Shown: positions 40,841-49,202, counted from the first letter of the stretch. The stretch is 64,000 bases of DNA from Anaerococcus degeneri (GCF_017874475.1 NZ_JAGGLO010000007.1:32992-96991), one strand, 5' to 3'. Numbers and translations are program-made. The notes: generated by a model from the sequence alone, not told the origin.

Positions 40841-41683
40841 TTAATATGCAATATTTAGGGCGTTCATTGTTCCTGCTGCTAGTTGCTCAAAAGACCTGTG
40901 GTTATTTTCAAAAGCTGGAGAATAGCGGTTTATGAAGGACTTGTAGGTTGTATATCCCTTGTCTGCATAGGCTTTTCTCATGAGTTTGAAAGTAACTTCG
41001 ATGCCGTCTTTAACTGTTGGTGGGTTCACCCATGGTGAACGACCGATATAGGCAGGTGGCCATTCTCCACCAAAACCATTTTTGTAGTAGCGGATGCAAC
41101 CAAAATTGTACTTGCCGCCGCCTGAGTTCATACCAAAGGTAGTTTCCTTGGCGATTTGGCCCATAAAGATTCCTACGTTGATTCCGTATTTTTCTGAAAG
41201 CTTTAAAATAGTGTCGCCATAGCCCTTAAGAGGGGTGTAGTGGCCACGCTTTTCTAGGAACCTATCTATGTATGCACCTGTGATATGGGCAGGGTTTTTT
41301 GTTCTTATGTCAAAATTTGCTAAATCGCCTTGTCTGTAATTTCTCCAAGAAAGTCTACCAGGCTCCTCATTTGTGCCTGTTGCATTTCTATTTGAACCGG
41401 TGATTTCAACACGGTCTGGGTGACCAGGATCTTTTTTTTCTTCCTTTACTTCAAGAGCATTTTCACCCTTATAAGAAGTTTGGGCAAGCTTTGTTTCTTC
41501 GTGAAAAACTTCGGTGTCCATGTTTTTGATTAGGTCATCGAGGTTAGTTGCGTCATATTCGACAAGTTCATAATTTTCTATTTCTGCTTGGCTAGTATTA
41601 GCGTCTTCATCAGCCATAGCCGGGCTTACCATAGCCAGGGCAGATGCCGTTACTAGGCCAGTTAATATATATTTAAAATTCAT
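40841..41683 (-). CDS. Secreted glucosaminidase-domain wall hydrolase
   Basis: 280 residues. The signal peptide (MNFKYILTGLVTASALAMVSPAMA) ends near A24-D25. An acidic, probably disordered linker extends to ~125, then a lysozyme-like glucosaminidase domain occupies the C-terminal 150 residues. The catalytic Glu is likely in IFMGQIAKETTFG near 187, followed by NFGCIRYY and a late SYSPAFENNH-like segment. The enzyme probably cleaves the GlcNAc side of peptidoglycan glycans during wall turnover. It has a consensus promoter at 41717-41745 and is monocistronic. Confidence 0.8.
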   Translation of the reverse strand: MNFKYILTGLVTASALAMVSPAMADEDANTSQAEIENYELVEYDATNLDDLIKNMDTEVFHEETKLAQTSYKGENALEVKEEKKDPGHPDRVEITGSNRNATGTNEEPGRLSWRNYRQGDLANFDIRTKNPAHITGAYIDRFLEKRGHYTPLKGYGDTILKLSEKYGINVGIFMGQIAKETTFGMNSGGGKYNFGCIRYYKNGFGGEWPPAYIGRSPWVNPPTVKDGIEVTFKLMRKAYADKGYTTYKSFINRYSPAFENNHRSFEQLAAGTMNALNIAY

Positions 41684-41716
41684 AGTTTTTTCTCCTTTAA
41701 TCTTACAACATTTTAT

Positions 41717-41745
41717 ATTTTAACCCACAAAAACTATTTTGTCAA
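41717..41745 (-). promoter_or_regulatory. Promoter of the glucosaminidase gene
   Basis: Minus-strand TTGACA (41745-41740), 17-bp spacer, TAAAAT (41722-41717), about 34 bases before the start codon. Confidence 0.8.
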
Positions 41746-41943
41746 CAAAAATGTTACGATTTTGTTACTTAATCCTTGAGAACCTTGCCAATCCTAAGGC
41801 GAAAGCCCTATTTTGTATTATTTTTGTAACCTTGGTAAAATAATTGTTTTTTATTGCAAAATTGTGATTTTTTGAAAAAATACTTTTCTTTATAAATATT
41901 TGGGATTGTTATATAATAGCTATAAGTAATAGAAAGGAAAATT

Positions 41944-42480
41944 ATGAATATTTTATTAGAACTTTATATGTCTTTTGTAAAAATTGGCTTTATGACCTTT
42001 GGGGGTGGCTATGCCATGCTGCCAATTCTTGAAAGAGAAGTTGTTGAGAAGAAAAAATGGGCGACTAGCGAAGAAATCCTAGATTATTATGCAATTGGCC
42101 AGTCTACACCTGGGATAATAGCCATAAATACAGCGACTTTTTGCGGATACAAGATGGCAAAAAACATAGGGGGTCTGGTGGCAAGTCTTGGTTTTATCAC
42201 ACCTTCTATAATAATCATCACCCTTATTTCAAAATTTTTGGAAAACTTTTCCCATATTGCGGCCATTCAGCACGCTTTTGCAGGCATTAGGATTGCTGTT
42301 TGTGCCCTGGTTTTGTATTCGGTAATAAAAATGGTCAGGAAAAACGCTAAAAGCTTTGGGAAATTTGCTGTATTTCTCCTAACCTTTTTGGCTATTGGAG
42401 TTTTAAACATTTCGCCGGTTTTAATTGTAATTGGAGTTGGGCTTTTAGGAATTGTTTTAGGGAGGTTTAGAAATGCTTAG
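41944..42480 (+). CDS. Chromate transporter (CHR) family, first half
   Basis: 178-residue membrane protein equal to one CHR domain. Seen: GFMTFGGGYAMLPILEREVV near residue 15 and YYAIGQSTPGIIAINTATFCGY near 50, both family hallmarks, followed by about five hydrophobic segments. In many Firmicutes the ChrA domains are encoded as two short genes; the partner overlaps by 8 bases. The role is chromate or other oxyanion transport; chromate resistance itself is not assured. TATAAT at 41912-41917 is the likely -10. Confidence 0.88.
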   Translation: MNILLELYMSFVKIGFMTFGGGYAMLPILEREVVEKKKWATSEEILDYYAIGQSTPGIIAINTATFCGYKMAKNIGGLVASLGFITPSIIIITLISKFLENFSHIAAIQHAFAGIRIAVCALVLYSVIKMVRKNAKSFGKFAVFLLTFLAIGVLNISPVLIVIGVGLLGIVLGRFRNA

Positions 42481-43033
42481 GATGATGTGGGAATTTTTCA
42501 AAACAGGACTCTTTGCTGTAGGAGGAGGCATGGCAACCATCCCCTTTCTCCAGGAAATGGGCGAGAAATACGGGTACTTCACAGGTGAAGAGCTCCTAGA
42601 TATGATAGCAGTCTCTGAATCAACCCCAGGAGCCATAGGCATCAATATGGCAACCTATGCCGGAAACAAAGCCTACGGACCTCTTGGAGGCATCCTCGCA
42701 ACACTCTCCCTTGTGACAGGACCAATTGTAATAATTTTGATAATAGCAAGGATGATCTTAGCTTTTAAGAACTCGAAGACTGTTAAAGACGCCTTCACAA
42801 CCCTAAGACCTGCCACAGCAGGTTTGATTTTAGGGGCCATGTCATCAGTCTTAATCATAACCCTCTTTGACCCGGCAGCCTTCAGTCAAACAGGAAATCT
42901 TCTTTCCCTAATAAGGCCAATCCCAATTGCTCTTTTTGCAGGATTTTCCCTAGTATTATTCAAATTCAAAGACCTAAGCCCCCTTTGGATAATTCTTGCA
43001 GGGGCGGGTCTTGGGATAGTTTTGGGCTTATAA
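42473..43033 (+). CDS. Chromate transporter (CHR) family, second half
   Basis: A 186-residue paralogue of the preceding CHR protein: EFFKTGLFAVGGGMATIPFL near residue 6 and DMIAVSESTPGAIGINMATYAG near 42, then five hydrophobic segments. It overlaps the first gene by 8 bases, as expected for a two-subunit short-chain CHR transporter. The FGGG/VGGG and STPG motifs are intact in both subunits. Confidence 0.88.
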   Translation: MLRMMWEFFKTGLFAVGGGMATIPFLQEMGEKYGYFTGEELLDMIAVSESTPGAIGINMATYAGNKAYGPLGGILATLSLVTGPIVIILIIARMILAFKNSKTVKDAFTTLRPATAGLILGAMSSVLIITLFDPAAFSQTGNLLSLIRPIPIALFAGFSLVLFKFKDLSPLWIILAGAGLGIVLGL

Positions 43034-43091
43034 CTTGCATATTTAGCTTATTTCGGTATTTTACTTATAAGAATTATATAAGGAGACATAT

Positions 43092-43415
43092 ATGACTGAT
43101 ATTAATAATCCAAAAGAAGAATTAACCAATGCTGGCCTTAGGGTGGTTGCCTTTTCGGGAAATGCTAGGAGCAATTTCCTTGAAGCCCTTGACCTTGCCA
43201 AGGCTTGTAAGTTTGAGGAAGCTGACCAATATATAAAAATGGGAATGGAAAACTTGGATCTTGCAAGTCGTGCCCAAAAAGATTTCCTAGTAAATGAGGC
43301 AGAAGGAAGTCGTGAGGGACTTGACTTTTTGGCCATCCATGCCCAAGACCACTACATGACTACCTTATTACTAAAGGATTTAATCAACAATTTAATTGAT
43401 ATTTACAAGAAATAA
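43092..43415 (+). CDS. Orphan PTS lactose/cellobiose-family EIIA
   Basis: 107 residues, Lac-type EIIA fold with FLAIHAQDHYMT (phosphohistidine H83). The first-helix His of the usual FEIISHAGEARS motif is replaced (VVAFSGNARSNF). No EIIB or EIIC is adjacent: the gene follows the chromate transporter by 58 bases and ends at its own terminator. It may serve a PTS elsewhere in the genome or act as a phosphorylation-dependent regulator. Confidence 0.85.
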   Translation: MTDINNPKEELTNAGLRVVAFSGNARSNFLEALDLAKACKFEEADQYIKMGMENLDLASRAQKDFLVNEAEGSREGLDFLAIHAQDHYMTTLLLKDLINNLIDIYKK

Positions 43416-43420
43416 GCGAA

Positions 43421-43456
43421 AAACCCCAGAATCCATGCGGACTCTGGGGTTTAATT
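43421..43456 (+). terminator. Terminator after the orphan EIIA
   Basis: AAACCCCAGAATCC pairs with GGACTCTGGGGTTT (one A/C mismatch) around an ATGC loop, then TTAATTTTCC. A strong G+C stem. Confidence 0.85.
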
Positions 43457-43540
43457 TTCCTTTTAATTTCTAAAACACTTTGGCTTTAATTTTTAAAATC
43501 AATTGCCTTTTGATCTTTGATATTTTTTCTAATATTACCA

Positions 43541-46216
43541 TTATTTTTTTCTTCTAAGAACTTTGGAAACTTCTCCAAATACTAATGGAATCAATGCAAG
43601 TATTAGAACTGGGATCCATTCCCAAGTGAAAGATACGACTTCAAAGAGGTCCCTTAATACTGGCACGTACATTACAACTAAGAGTAGGGCAAAGGATAGG
43701 ATAACTGCCTTGATTAGGTGTGGGTTTGAGGCAAAGCCTAGTTCCTTTAGGGTGTATTTTGTGCTCCTTACTGAGAAGGCTCTTAGTAGTTCTGATGTGA
43801 TTAGGGTTGCAAATACCATTGTGTGGGCACCTTCGATTGAGTCAGGGAAAATCCACTTCAAGCCAACTATATAAGCTCCAAGGACTGCAAGGGTTATAAA
43901 GATTGATTGGCTAATGAGGTTGGTCCTGATGTCGCCAGAGATAATTGATTCTCTTGGATCCCTTGGTGGTTCTTCCATAAGTCCTGGCTCTGCTGGTTCA
44001 ACACCTAGGGCTAGGGCTGGGAAGGCGTCTGTGACTAGGTTTAGCCACAATAATTGGATTGGAGTAAGTGGACTAGGAAGTCCCAATAAAATTGATAGGA
44101 AAACTATCAAAACTTCTGCAATGTTACATGATAGGAGGAAGGATACAAATTTTTTGATATTTGAAAAGATTACTCTTCCTTCTTCGACTGCATTTACAAT
44201 GGTTGCGAAGTTATCGTCAACAAGAATCATATCTGATGCGTCCTTGGCAACGTCTGTTCCTGTGATACCCATGGAAACTCCGATGTCAGCATTTTTAATA
44301 GCTGGAGCATCGTTTACACCGTCACCTGTCATGGCTACGATATTGTCATTGGCTTCCAGGGCCTTAACAAGTTGGACCTTGTTTTCTGGGGAAACCCTGG
44401 CAAAAATTCTCTTGGTTTTGACAATTTCTCTGATTTCCTCATGGGTCTTATCATTTAGTTCTGAGCCTTGCATAGCTTGGTCACGGCTTGATGCGATTCC
44501 CAAGTCTTTGGCAATGGCAAGGGCTGTTTCAAAATAATCACCTGTAATCATTATTACATCGATACCTGATGCGTGACATTCGGCAACAGCTGCTCTGGCT
44601 TCTGGTCTTGCTGGGTCAATCATTCCTGTGAGCCCAACAAAAATCATATCTCTTTCGATATTTTCTGTACTTAGGTCCTGGTCAAGGGTCTCTAGAGGTC
44701 TAAAAGCGTAGGCCATTACCCTTAGGGACTGGCTTGCAAGGTCATTGTTCTTATCTGAAAGTTTCTTCCTGTATTCATCTGTGAAGTCTTCCAATTGACC
44801 ATTTATCATAATCTTTGAAGAATTGCTCATTACCACATCTGGTGCACCCTTGGTCATGGCGTAGTATTTGCCATCAAGCTCATGGAAGGTAGTCATCATC
44901 TTCCTTGTGGAATCAAATGGGATTTCCTGGAGCCTTGGGTGCTTGTCGTTAAGATTTTCTTGGTTGATGTTCCATTTTTCAGCAAAGGTTAGCATGGCAC
45001 CTTCTGTTGGGTCGCCTGTAATCTTGTATTCTTCACCTTCACGAATGAGATTTGCGTCATTACAAAGACTTGCAATAGTCATAAGGAGTTTAATTTGATC
45101 ATCAGAATCAATTACTTCCTTATTCTCGTTTCTAATATCACCCTCTGGTTTGTATCCAGAACCTTCGACTTCGTATTCTTGGTCGTTGGTGAAAATTTTT
45201 GTGATAGTCATTTCATTTTGAGTAAGGGTTCCTGTCTTATCTGAGCAGATAACTGTGGTTGAACCGAGAGTTTCTACAGATAAGAGGTTTTTAACAATGG
45301 CTTTTCTATCTGCCATCCTATTCATACCAATAGAAAGGACAATGGTTACAACAGCGGTAAGGCCTTCTGGAATAGCTGCAACTGCAAGAGACACTGCCAC
45401 CATGAAGGTTTCAAGTAGGTCATCTCCGGTCCTGTAATAACCTAGGGCAAAAACTGCTATACAAACTACAACTACAAGGACAGCTAAAAGTTTAGAAAGC
45501 TTTTTAAGCTGTTTTTGGAGAGGAGTTTCCTTATCCTCAACTTCATCAAGGCTTGTTGCGATTTTACCGATTTCGGTATCTTCACCAGTAGTTGCCACAA
45601 GGCCGATGCCGTGGCCATAGGTCACGATTGATGAAGAGTGGACGTAGTTTTTCCTATCACCAATACCCACATCTTCGTTTGTTTCAAAACTTGCGTCCTT
45701 TTCAACAGCCACAGATTCACCTGTAAGTGATGATTCGTCGATCTTTAGGTTTGATGATTCGATAAGCCTCATATCAGCTGGGATAATATCCCCAGTTTCT
45801 AATACAACTATATCTCCAGGTACCAAATCCTCTGCCTTTACATGTCCTCTTTGTCCATCACGGATTACAGTGGCCTCAGGCGAGCTCATTTTTTGTAAAG
45901 CCGCAACAGAGTCTTCTGCCTTTCCTTCCTGGATAATAGACATAATGGCGTTAATAACAACAATAGCGATAATAATTACACACTCAATCACATCACCTGT
46001 GAAGGCTGACACAATAGCAGCAATTACCAAAAGAATAACCATAGGGTCGGCTATTTGTTCGATAATCTTCTTCATTAGGCTCTTTTTATTTGATGACTCA
46101 ATAGCGTTTGGGCCATATTTTTCAAGCCTAGCTTTGGCTTCAGATGAGGTAAGTCCACGTTTGGCGTCTGTGCCGTGTTTTTTGATTACTTCATTAAGAC
46201 TGCCTTTATAGTCCAT
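43541..46216 (-). CDS. P-type cation ATPase (P2A, Ca2+/Mn2+ exporter type)
   Basis: An 891-residue P2-type ATPase with the full domain set. N-terminal cation ATPase domain, actuator LTGES near residue 165, TM4 PEGLTAVV near 283 (PEGL, calcium/manganese-type site), phosphorylation site DKTGTLT near 328, nucleotide domain KGAPD near 457, hinge TGDGVNDAPA near 600, and a C-terminal ATPase membrane domain with four helices. By sequence it would be called a calcium-type pump. The yybP-ykoY riboswitch in its leader points to Mn2+ export, as known for the riboswitch-controlled P-type Mn2+ exporters of lactic acid bacteria and streptococci. The start codon follows GGAGGAATT. Confidence 0.92.
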   Translation of the reverse strand: MDYKGSLNEVIKKHGTDAKRGLTSSEAKARLEKYGPNAIESSNKKSLMKKIIEQIADPMVILLVIAAIVSAFTGDVIECVIIIAIVVINAIMSIIQEGKAEDSVAALQKMSSPEATVIRDGQRGHVKAEDLVPGDIVVLETGDIIPADMRLIESSNLKIDESSLTGESVAVEKDASFETNEDVGIGDRKNYVHSSSIVTYGHGIGLVATTGEDTEIGKIATSLDEVEDKETPLQKQLKKLSKLLAVLVVVVCIAVFALGYYRTGDDLLETFMVAVSLAVAAIPEGLTAVVTIVLSIGMNRMADRKAIVKNLLSVETLGSTTVICSDKTGTLTQNEMTITKIFTNDQEYEVEGSGYKPEGDIRNENKEVIDSDDQIKLLMTIASLCNDANLIREGEEYKITGDPTEGAMLTFAEKWNINQENLNDKHPRLQEIPFDSTRKMMTTFHELDGKYYAMTKGAPDVVMSNSSKIMINGQLEDFTDEYRKKLSDKNNDLASQSLRVMAYAFRPLETLDQDLSTENIERDMIFVGLTGMIDPARPEARAAVAECHASGIDVIMITGDYFETALAIAKDLGIASSRDQAMQGSELNDKTHEEIREIVKTKRIFARVSPENKVQLVKALEANDNIVAMTGDGVNDAPAIKNADIGVSMGITGTDVAKDASDMILVDDNFATIVNAVEEGRVIFSNIKKFVSFLLSCNIAEVLIVFLSILLGLPSPLTPIQLLWLNLVTDAFPALALGVEPAEPGLMEEPPRDPRESIISGDIRTNLISQSIFITLAVLGAYIVGLKWIFPDSIEGAHTMVFATLITSELLRAFSVRSTKYTLKELGFASNPHLIKAVILSFALLLVVMYVPVLRDLFEVVSFTWEWIPVLILALIPLVFGEVSKVLRRKK

Positions 46217-46244
46217 AATTCCTCCTTAAAAATTTGCAAAATAT

Positions 46245-46361
46245 AAAAAAAGCGGGGCTTAGTGAGTGATACTCATTAGCTCCGTCTCGCCACCTTTTAG
46301 GGTTTATTTAACCGGGTAAAAACCGTTCTGACGATTAAATAATTAGGCTACTCCCTTTTGC
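46245..46361 (-). promoter_or_regulatory. yybP-ykoY (Mn2+-sensing) riboswitch with terminator
   Basis: The minus-strand leader holds the conserved landmarks of this class in order: AAAAGGGAGTAGCC at the 5' side (loop L1), CGTCAGAACGG and a CCCGGTT arm, then GGTGGCGAGACGGAGC (the CGAGAC L3). It ends with a stem (GAGCTAATGAGT with ACTCACTAAGC) and GCCCCGC plus seven T as the expression platform. A promoter (TTGATT 46396-46391, 16-bp spacer, TATAAT 46374-46369) sits just upstream. It should turn on the downstream P-type ATPase when Mn2+ is high. Confidence 0.8.
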
Positions 46362-46410
46362 TAGTAATATTATATAGCAAATAAAAGCAAAATCAATCAA
46401 TGATTGGCCC

Positions 46411-46764
46411 TTACTTGGTATCCTTAAGATCAAATTTCTTCCTCAAAACCAACTTAGCAATTCCAAATAAAAGTAAAAAGAAAATCAAAAGGGAAATAAT
46501 GATTATAATAGAAAGAATCTCCCTAGAAATCTCAAGATAAATCAAAATCGGAATAATAATCCCATAAAATAAAATCCCAAGACCAATAGCAAGACAACCC
46601 GCAAACTTATTGCCAAAAATCCAAGTCTCCTCAGAAAAACAAGCCTCCCAAACATGAAAACCAACACTCATGTCAGGGTGATTGGTGTGGAAAAATATAA
46701 AAAATATGCCTATATAAATTGAAAAAATAAGAAGCATCAAATCGCCAACAATAACAGGTCCCAC
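46411..46764 (-). CDS. SdpI-like small membrane protein
   Basis: 117 residues with three or four hydrophobic segments. The central SVGFHVWEACFSEETWIFGNKF matches the SdpI/YhfL family signature (G.R......S.E.W...N); the rest is hydrophobic with a basic tail. Some SdpI proteins give immunity to the SdpC peptide toxin in Bacillus, but the wider family has no assigned function. It precedes the riboswitch promoter on the same strand, so partial read-through into the ATPase gene is possible. Confidence 0.65.
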   Translation of the reverse strand: MGPVIVGDLMLLIFSIYIGIFFIFFHTNHPDMSVGFHVWEACFSEETWIFGNKFAGCLAIGLGILFYGIIIPILIYLEISREILSIIIIISLLIFFLLLFGIAKLVLRKKFDLKDTK

Positions 46765-46896
46765 TTTTTTCTCCTTGATAAATTAAATTAGGGACTAAGT
46801 CCCTAAAACTCTTTATAATAGTATACTATTATTTTGTATTTTAGATAATTTTGATTATTGAGACAATTTCTTGGTAATTTTGTAAATTAGATTTTT

Positions 46897-46978
46897 ATTC
46901 CACTTACTATTGAATCTTCGTTCAAAGGGGAAAACCCAAGGATTTTTTCAATAGGTGAGTCTATTAATCCAGGATTAA
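46897..46978 (+). repeat. Left 82-bp terminal inverted repeat of the intergenic element
   Basis: Begins ATTCCACTTAC and ends with the palindrome TTAATCCAGGATTAA. Its reverse complement recurs at 47777-47858 with roughly 80 percent identity, enclosing the RNA-like element copy 1. The inner part (CTTCGTTCAAAGGGGA at 46917) also resembles the 5' end of the RNA-like element at 47045. Confidence 0.8.
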
Positions 46979-47044
46979 CATCTTTTTTTCGTTAATCCGA
47001 GATTAACCATATCATAAATTATTTCTCAGTCATTGACATAACTG

Positions 47045-47704
47045 CTTCGTTCAAAGGGGAGGCCCAAGGGACCTTCCGCAGGGTCCCTCACCCGCCTCCC
47101 CTTAAACCCCTCTCGGCTACACCCCCGAGCGGCTCCTTATGCGGAGGGCGGGTAATGAAACTTGCTTATCGCAAGCTTTTTTGTGTAGAGATAACTACCT
47201 TGTATAAGAGTTCGTATCTCCCAGAGATTTCTAATCGTCGGGTTGCTAAAAATCGCAAACTCGGCTAAAGCCTCAAACAAGCGATTTTCTTAACGCAACC
47301 CTTGATTAGAAATCTTTTTCCGATAAAAGGGAGAATTGGTCTCGAATTTCCAGAGCTACCAGGCTCGTTTGGCTTTGCCAAACATAGCTAAATGAGTATT
47401 ATCATTTTTTAGATACATTTAAAATAAGTACTTGATAACTTAAGGTCGGGTACTTTTGTAAATGAAGGAGGCGTATAAAAATTTGATTGTTTGAGGCGTT
47501 AGCCGAGTTATCAAATTTTAGCCGACTGAATGTCAAAAAAGTCAGAAAATAGTTCAATACAAACAGCGGCTCCGCTATATCAACAGTTTGCCGGTAGGCA
47601 AACTCCTTATCCCACGAGAGTGGTCGCCCGGAGGGGGTAACGGAAGGGGTTTAAGGGGACCCGATGGGGGAACGTGCGAAACGTTCCCCTGGGGTCCCCT
47701 TTTT
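47045..47704 (+). ncRNA. Large structured non-coding RNA candidate, copy 1
   Basis: About 660 nt with no credible ORF. Helices seen in order: GGGGAGGC (47056)/GCCTCCCC (47094) enclosing AGGGACC/GGTCCCT; a closing stem TTAAACCCCT (47102-47111)/AGGGGTTTAA (47645-47654); CTTGC/GCAAG at 47161; a long arm AGATTTCTAATC+GGGTTGC (47225-47246)/GCAACCC+GATTAGAAATCT (47295-47315) capped by AAAATCGC/GCGATTTT; GTTTGGC/GCCAAAC at 47367; AAATTTGAT (47479)/ATCAAATTT (47510); GTTTGCC/GGCAAAC at 47586; CCAC-GAGA-GTGG at 47612. The 3' hairpin GGGGACCC ... GGGTCCCC (47655-47699) plus TTTTT is a terminator. Many helices show compensatory changes against copy 2 (52852-53494). It resembles the size and complexity of ornate bacterial RNAs such as GOLLD, ROOL or OLE, but I cannot assign it to one. 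Confidence 0.7.
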
Positions 47705-47776
47705 ACGAAGATTCAGTTGTAAGTAGAATGACATTTTATAATAATAAATCAATATTAAAACTAAATCATAAGATAA

Positions 47777-47858
47777 TAATCCTGGATTAATAGACCTACC
47801 TAGTAAAAAAATCCCTAGGGTTTCCCCCTTTAGACGAAGATTCAACTGTAAGTAGAAT
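47777..47858 (-). repeat. Right terminal inverted repeat of the intergenic element
   Basis: Reverse complement of 46897-46978. A partial third copy of its outer end (CGAAGATTCAGTTGTAAG, from 47706) lies directly behind the RNA-like element, which suggests nested insertions. The 962-bp unit 46897-47858 has the form of a non-autonomous (MITE-like) element with no transposase. Confidence 0.75.
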
Positions 47859-48038
47859 AGTTTACTAATTTATAAAATTACGAAGAGGTTATTTAAATTA
47901 CGTGGATCATTTATAAGATAAATGCAATCTCGGATTGAAATAAAAGATATTTTTATTCTCGGATAAAAACCCTATGGTAATATGAATTTTATTGTAAAAT
48001 TCCTGGCAAAAAGAGTATTATATTTTAAGAGAGGATTT

Positions 48039-49202
48039 ATGAAAATTTTAATTACAAGCGATTGGTACTACCCAGTTGTTAATGGGGTGGTGCGTTCCGT
48101 TATGAATTTAATAGAATATCTAGAGGATAAGGGCCACGATGTGAGGGTTCTTACCCTTTCTAATACTACAAAGTCATACAGGGATGGCAAGGTTTATTAT
48201 GTTGGATCTCTTTCTGCGGCTAAGATTTATCCACAGGCGAGGATTTCAAACCTTCTTGCAAAGAGTCATCAAAAGGAGATTAAGGCTTGGGCTCCGGATG
48301 TAATTCACTCCCAGTGCGAGTTTTCAACCTTTATGATGGCTAGAAAATTAGCGAGCGATTTAAAAATTCCACTTGTCCATACCTACCACACTGTTTATGA
48401 GGATTACACCCACTATTTTATCCCATCTAAACAAGCTGGGAAAAAGATAGTGTCTGTGGCAAGTAAGACCCTAGCTGGTTTTTGCGATAGGATGATTGTG
48501 CCTACTGCTAAGACTGAGAGGCTTTTGACCAGTTATGGAATTGACCCTAATATGCTTGATATTATCCCAACTGGAATCCACATTCCGGAAATGTCCGACA
48601 AGGCTCTTTTGAGAAAATCTTTGGGAATGGACGAGGATGAAAAAGTTTTGCTCTATTTGGGCAGGCTTGGGGCTGAGAAAAATATCCAGGAAATCATGGC
48701 CTATTACGACAGGCTAGAAGATAGAGAAATCAAGCTTTACATAGTTGGTGGCGGACCTTATCTTGATACTTTAAAGGAAGATGCCGCCGCCATTAATAAG
48801 GGAGTCATTTTTACAGGCATGGTTGAGTCAAATTCTGTAAACCGCTATTACCAGGCGGCAGATATTTTTGTCACAGCCTCCACATCAGAAACCCAGGGCC
48901 TTACCTATTATGAAGCCCTAGCCAACGGTACCATTGCCCTTTGTAGGGAGGATTCTGTACTTGATGGGGTAATAAAAAATGGTTTTAATGGCTTTAAGTA
49001 TGAAAATTTTGAAGAATTTGAAAAGTTTGTAAATAGGGTATTTACAGACTCCGAATACAAAGAATTACTCGAAATAAATGCCAGAGAATATGCCAGGGAA
49101 AATTTCTCTGTGGATGGTTTTGGGTCCAAATGCCTTGACTCATATGAAAAAGCTATAAAGGAATATGACCGTGAAAGTCTTAATATATTCAAAAGACTAT
49201 GA
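48039..49202 (+). CDS. GT4 glycosyltransferase (diacylglycerol glucosyltransferase-like)
   Basis: 387 residues from ATG 48039, preceded by AAGAGAGG. GT-B fold. The N-terminal ILITSDWYYPVVNGVVRSV and HTYHTVYEDYTHYF (near residue 115) match the monoglucosyl-diacylglycerol synthase branch (GT4). The C-terminal donor domain has LYLGRLGAEKNIQEI near 207 and ETQGLTYYEALANG near 288 (EX7E motif). It probably transfers glucose to diacylglycerol on the cytoplasmic face to make membrane glycolipid or a lipoteichoic acid anchor. The next GT gene overlaps by about 32-38 bases, the usual two-step glycolipid pairing. Confidence 0.85.
   Translation: MKILITSDWYYPVVNGVVRSVMNLIEYLEDKGHDVRVLTLSNTTKSYRDGKVYYVGSLSAAKIYPQARISNLLAKSHQKEIKAWAPDVIHSQCEFSTFMMARKLASDLKIPLVHTYHTVYEDYTHYFIPSKQAGKKIVSVASKTLAGFCDRMIVPTAKTERLLTSYGIDPNMLDIIPTGIHIPEMSDKALLRKSLGMDEDEKVLLYLGRLGAEKNIQEIMAYYDRLEDREIKLYIVGGGPYLDTLKEDAAAINKGVIFTGMVESNSVNRYYQAADIFVTASTSETQGLTYYEALANGTIALCREDSVLDGVIKNGFNGFKYENFEEFEKFVNRVFTDSEYKELLEINAREYARENFSVDGFGSKCLDSYEKAIKEYDRESLNIFKRL

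Noticed and set aside
43914..44537. 207-residue plus-strand frame antisense to the P-type ATPase
   Set aside because: Shadow of a strongly supported gene with all ATPase motifs.
47651..47845. Minus-strand 64-residue frame at the end of RNA-like copy 1
   Set aside because: It lies across the terminator hairpin and repeat, has no ribosome site, and is not matched by a frame in copy 2.
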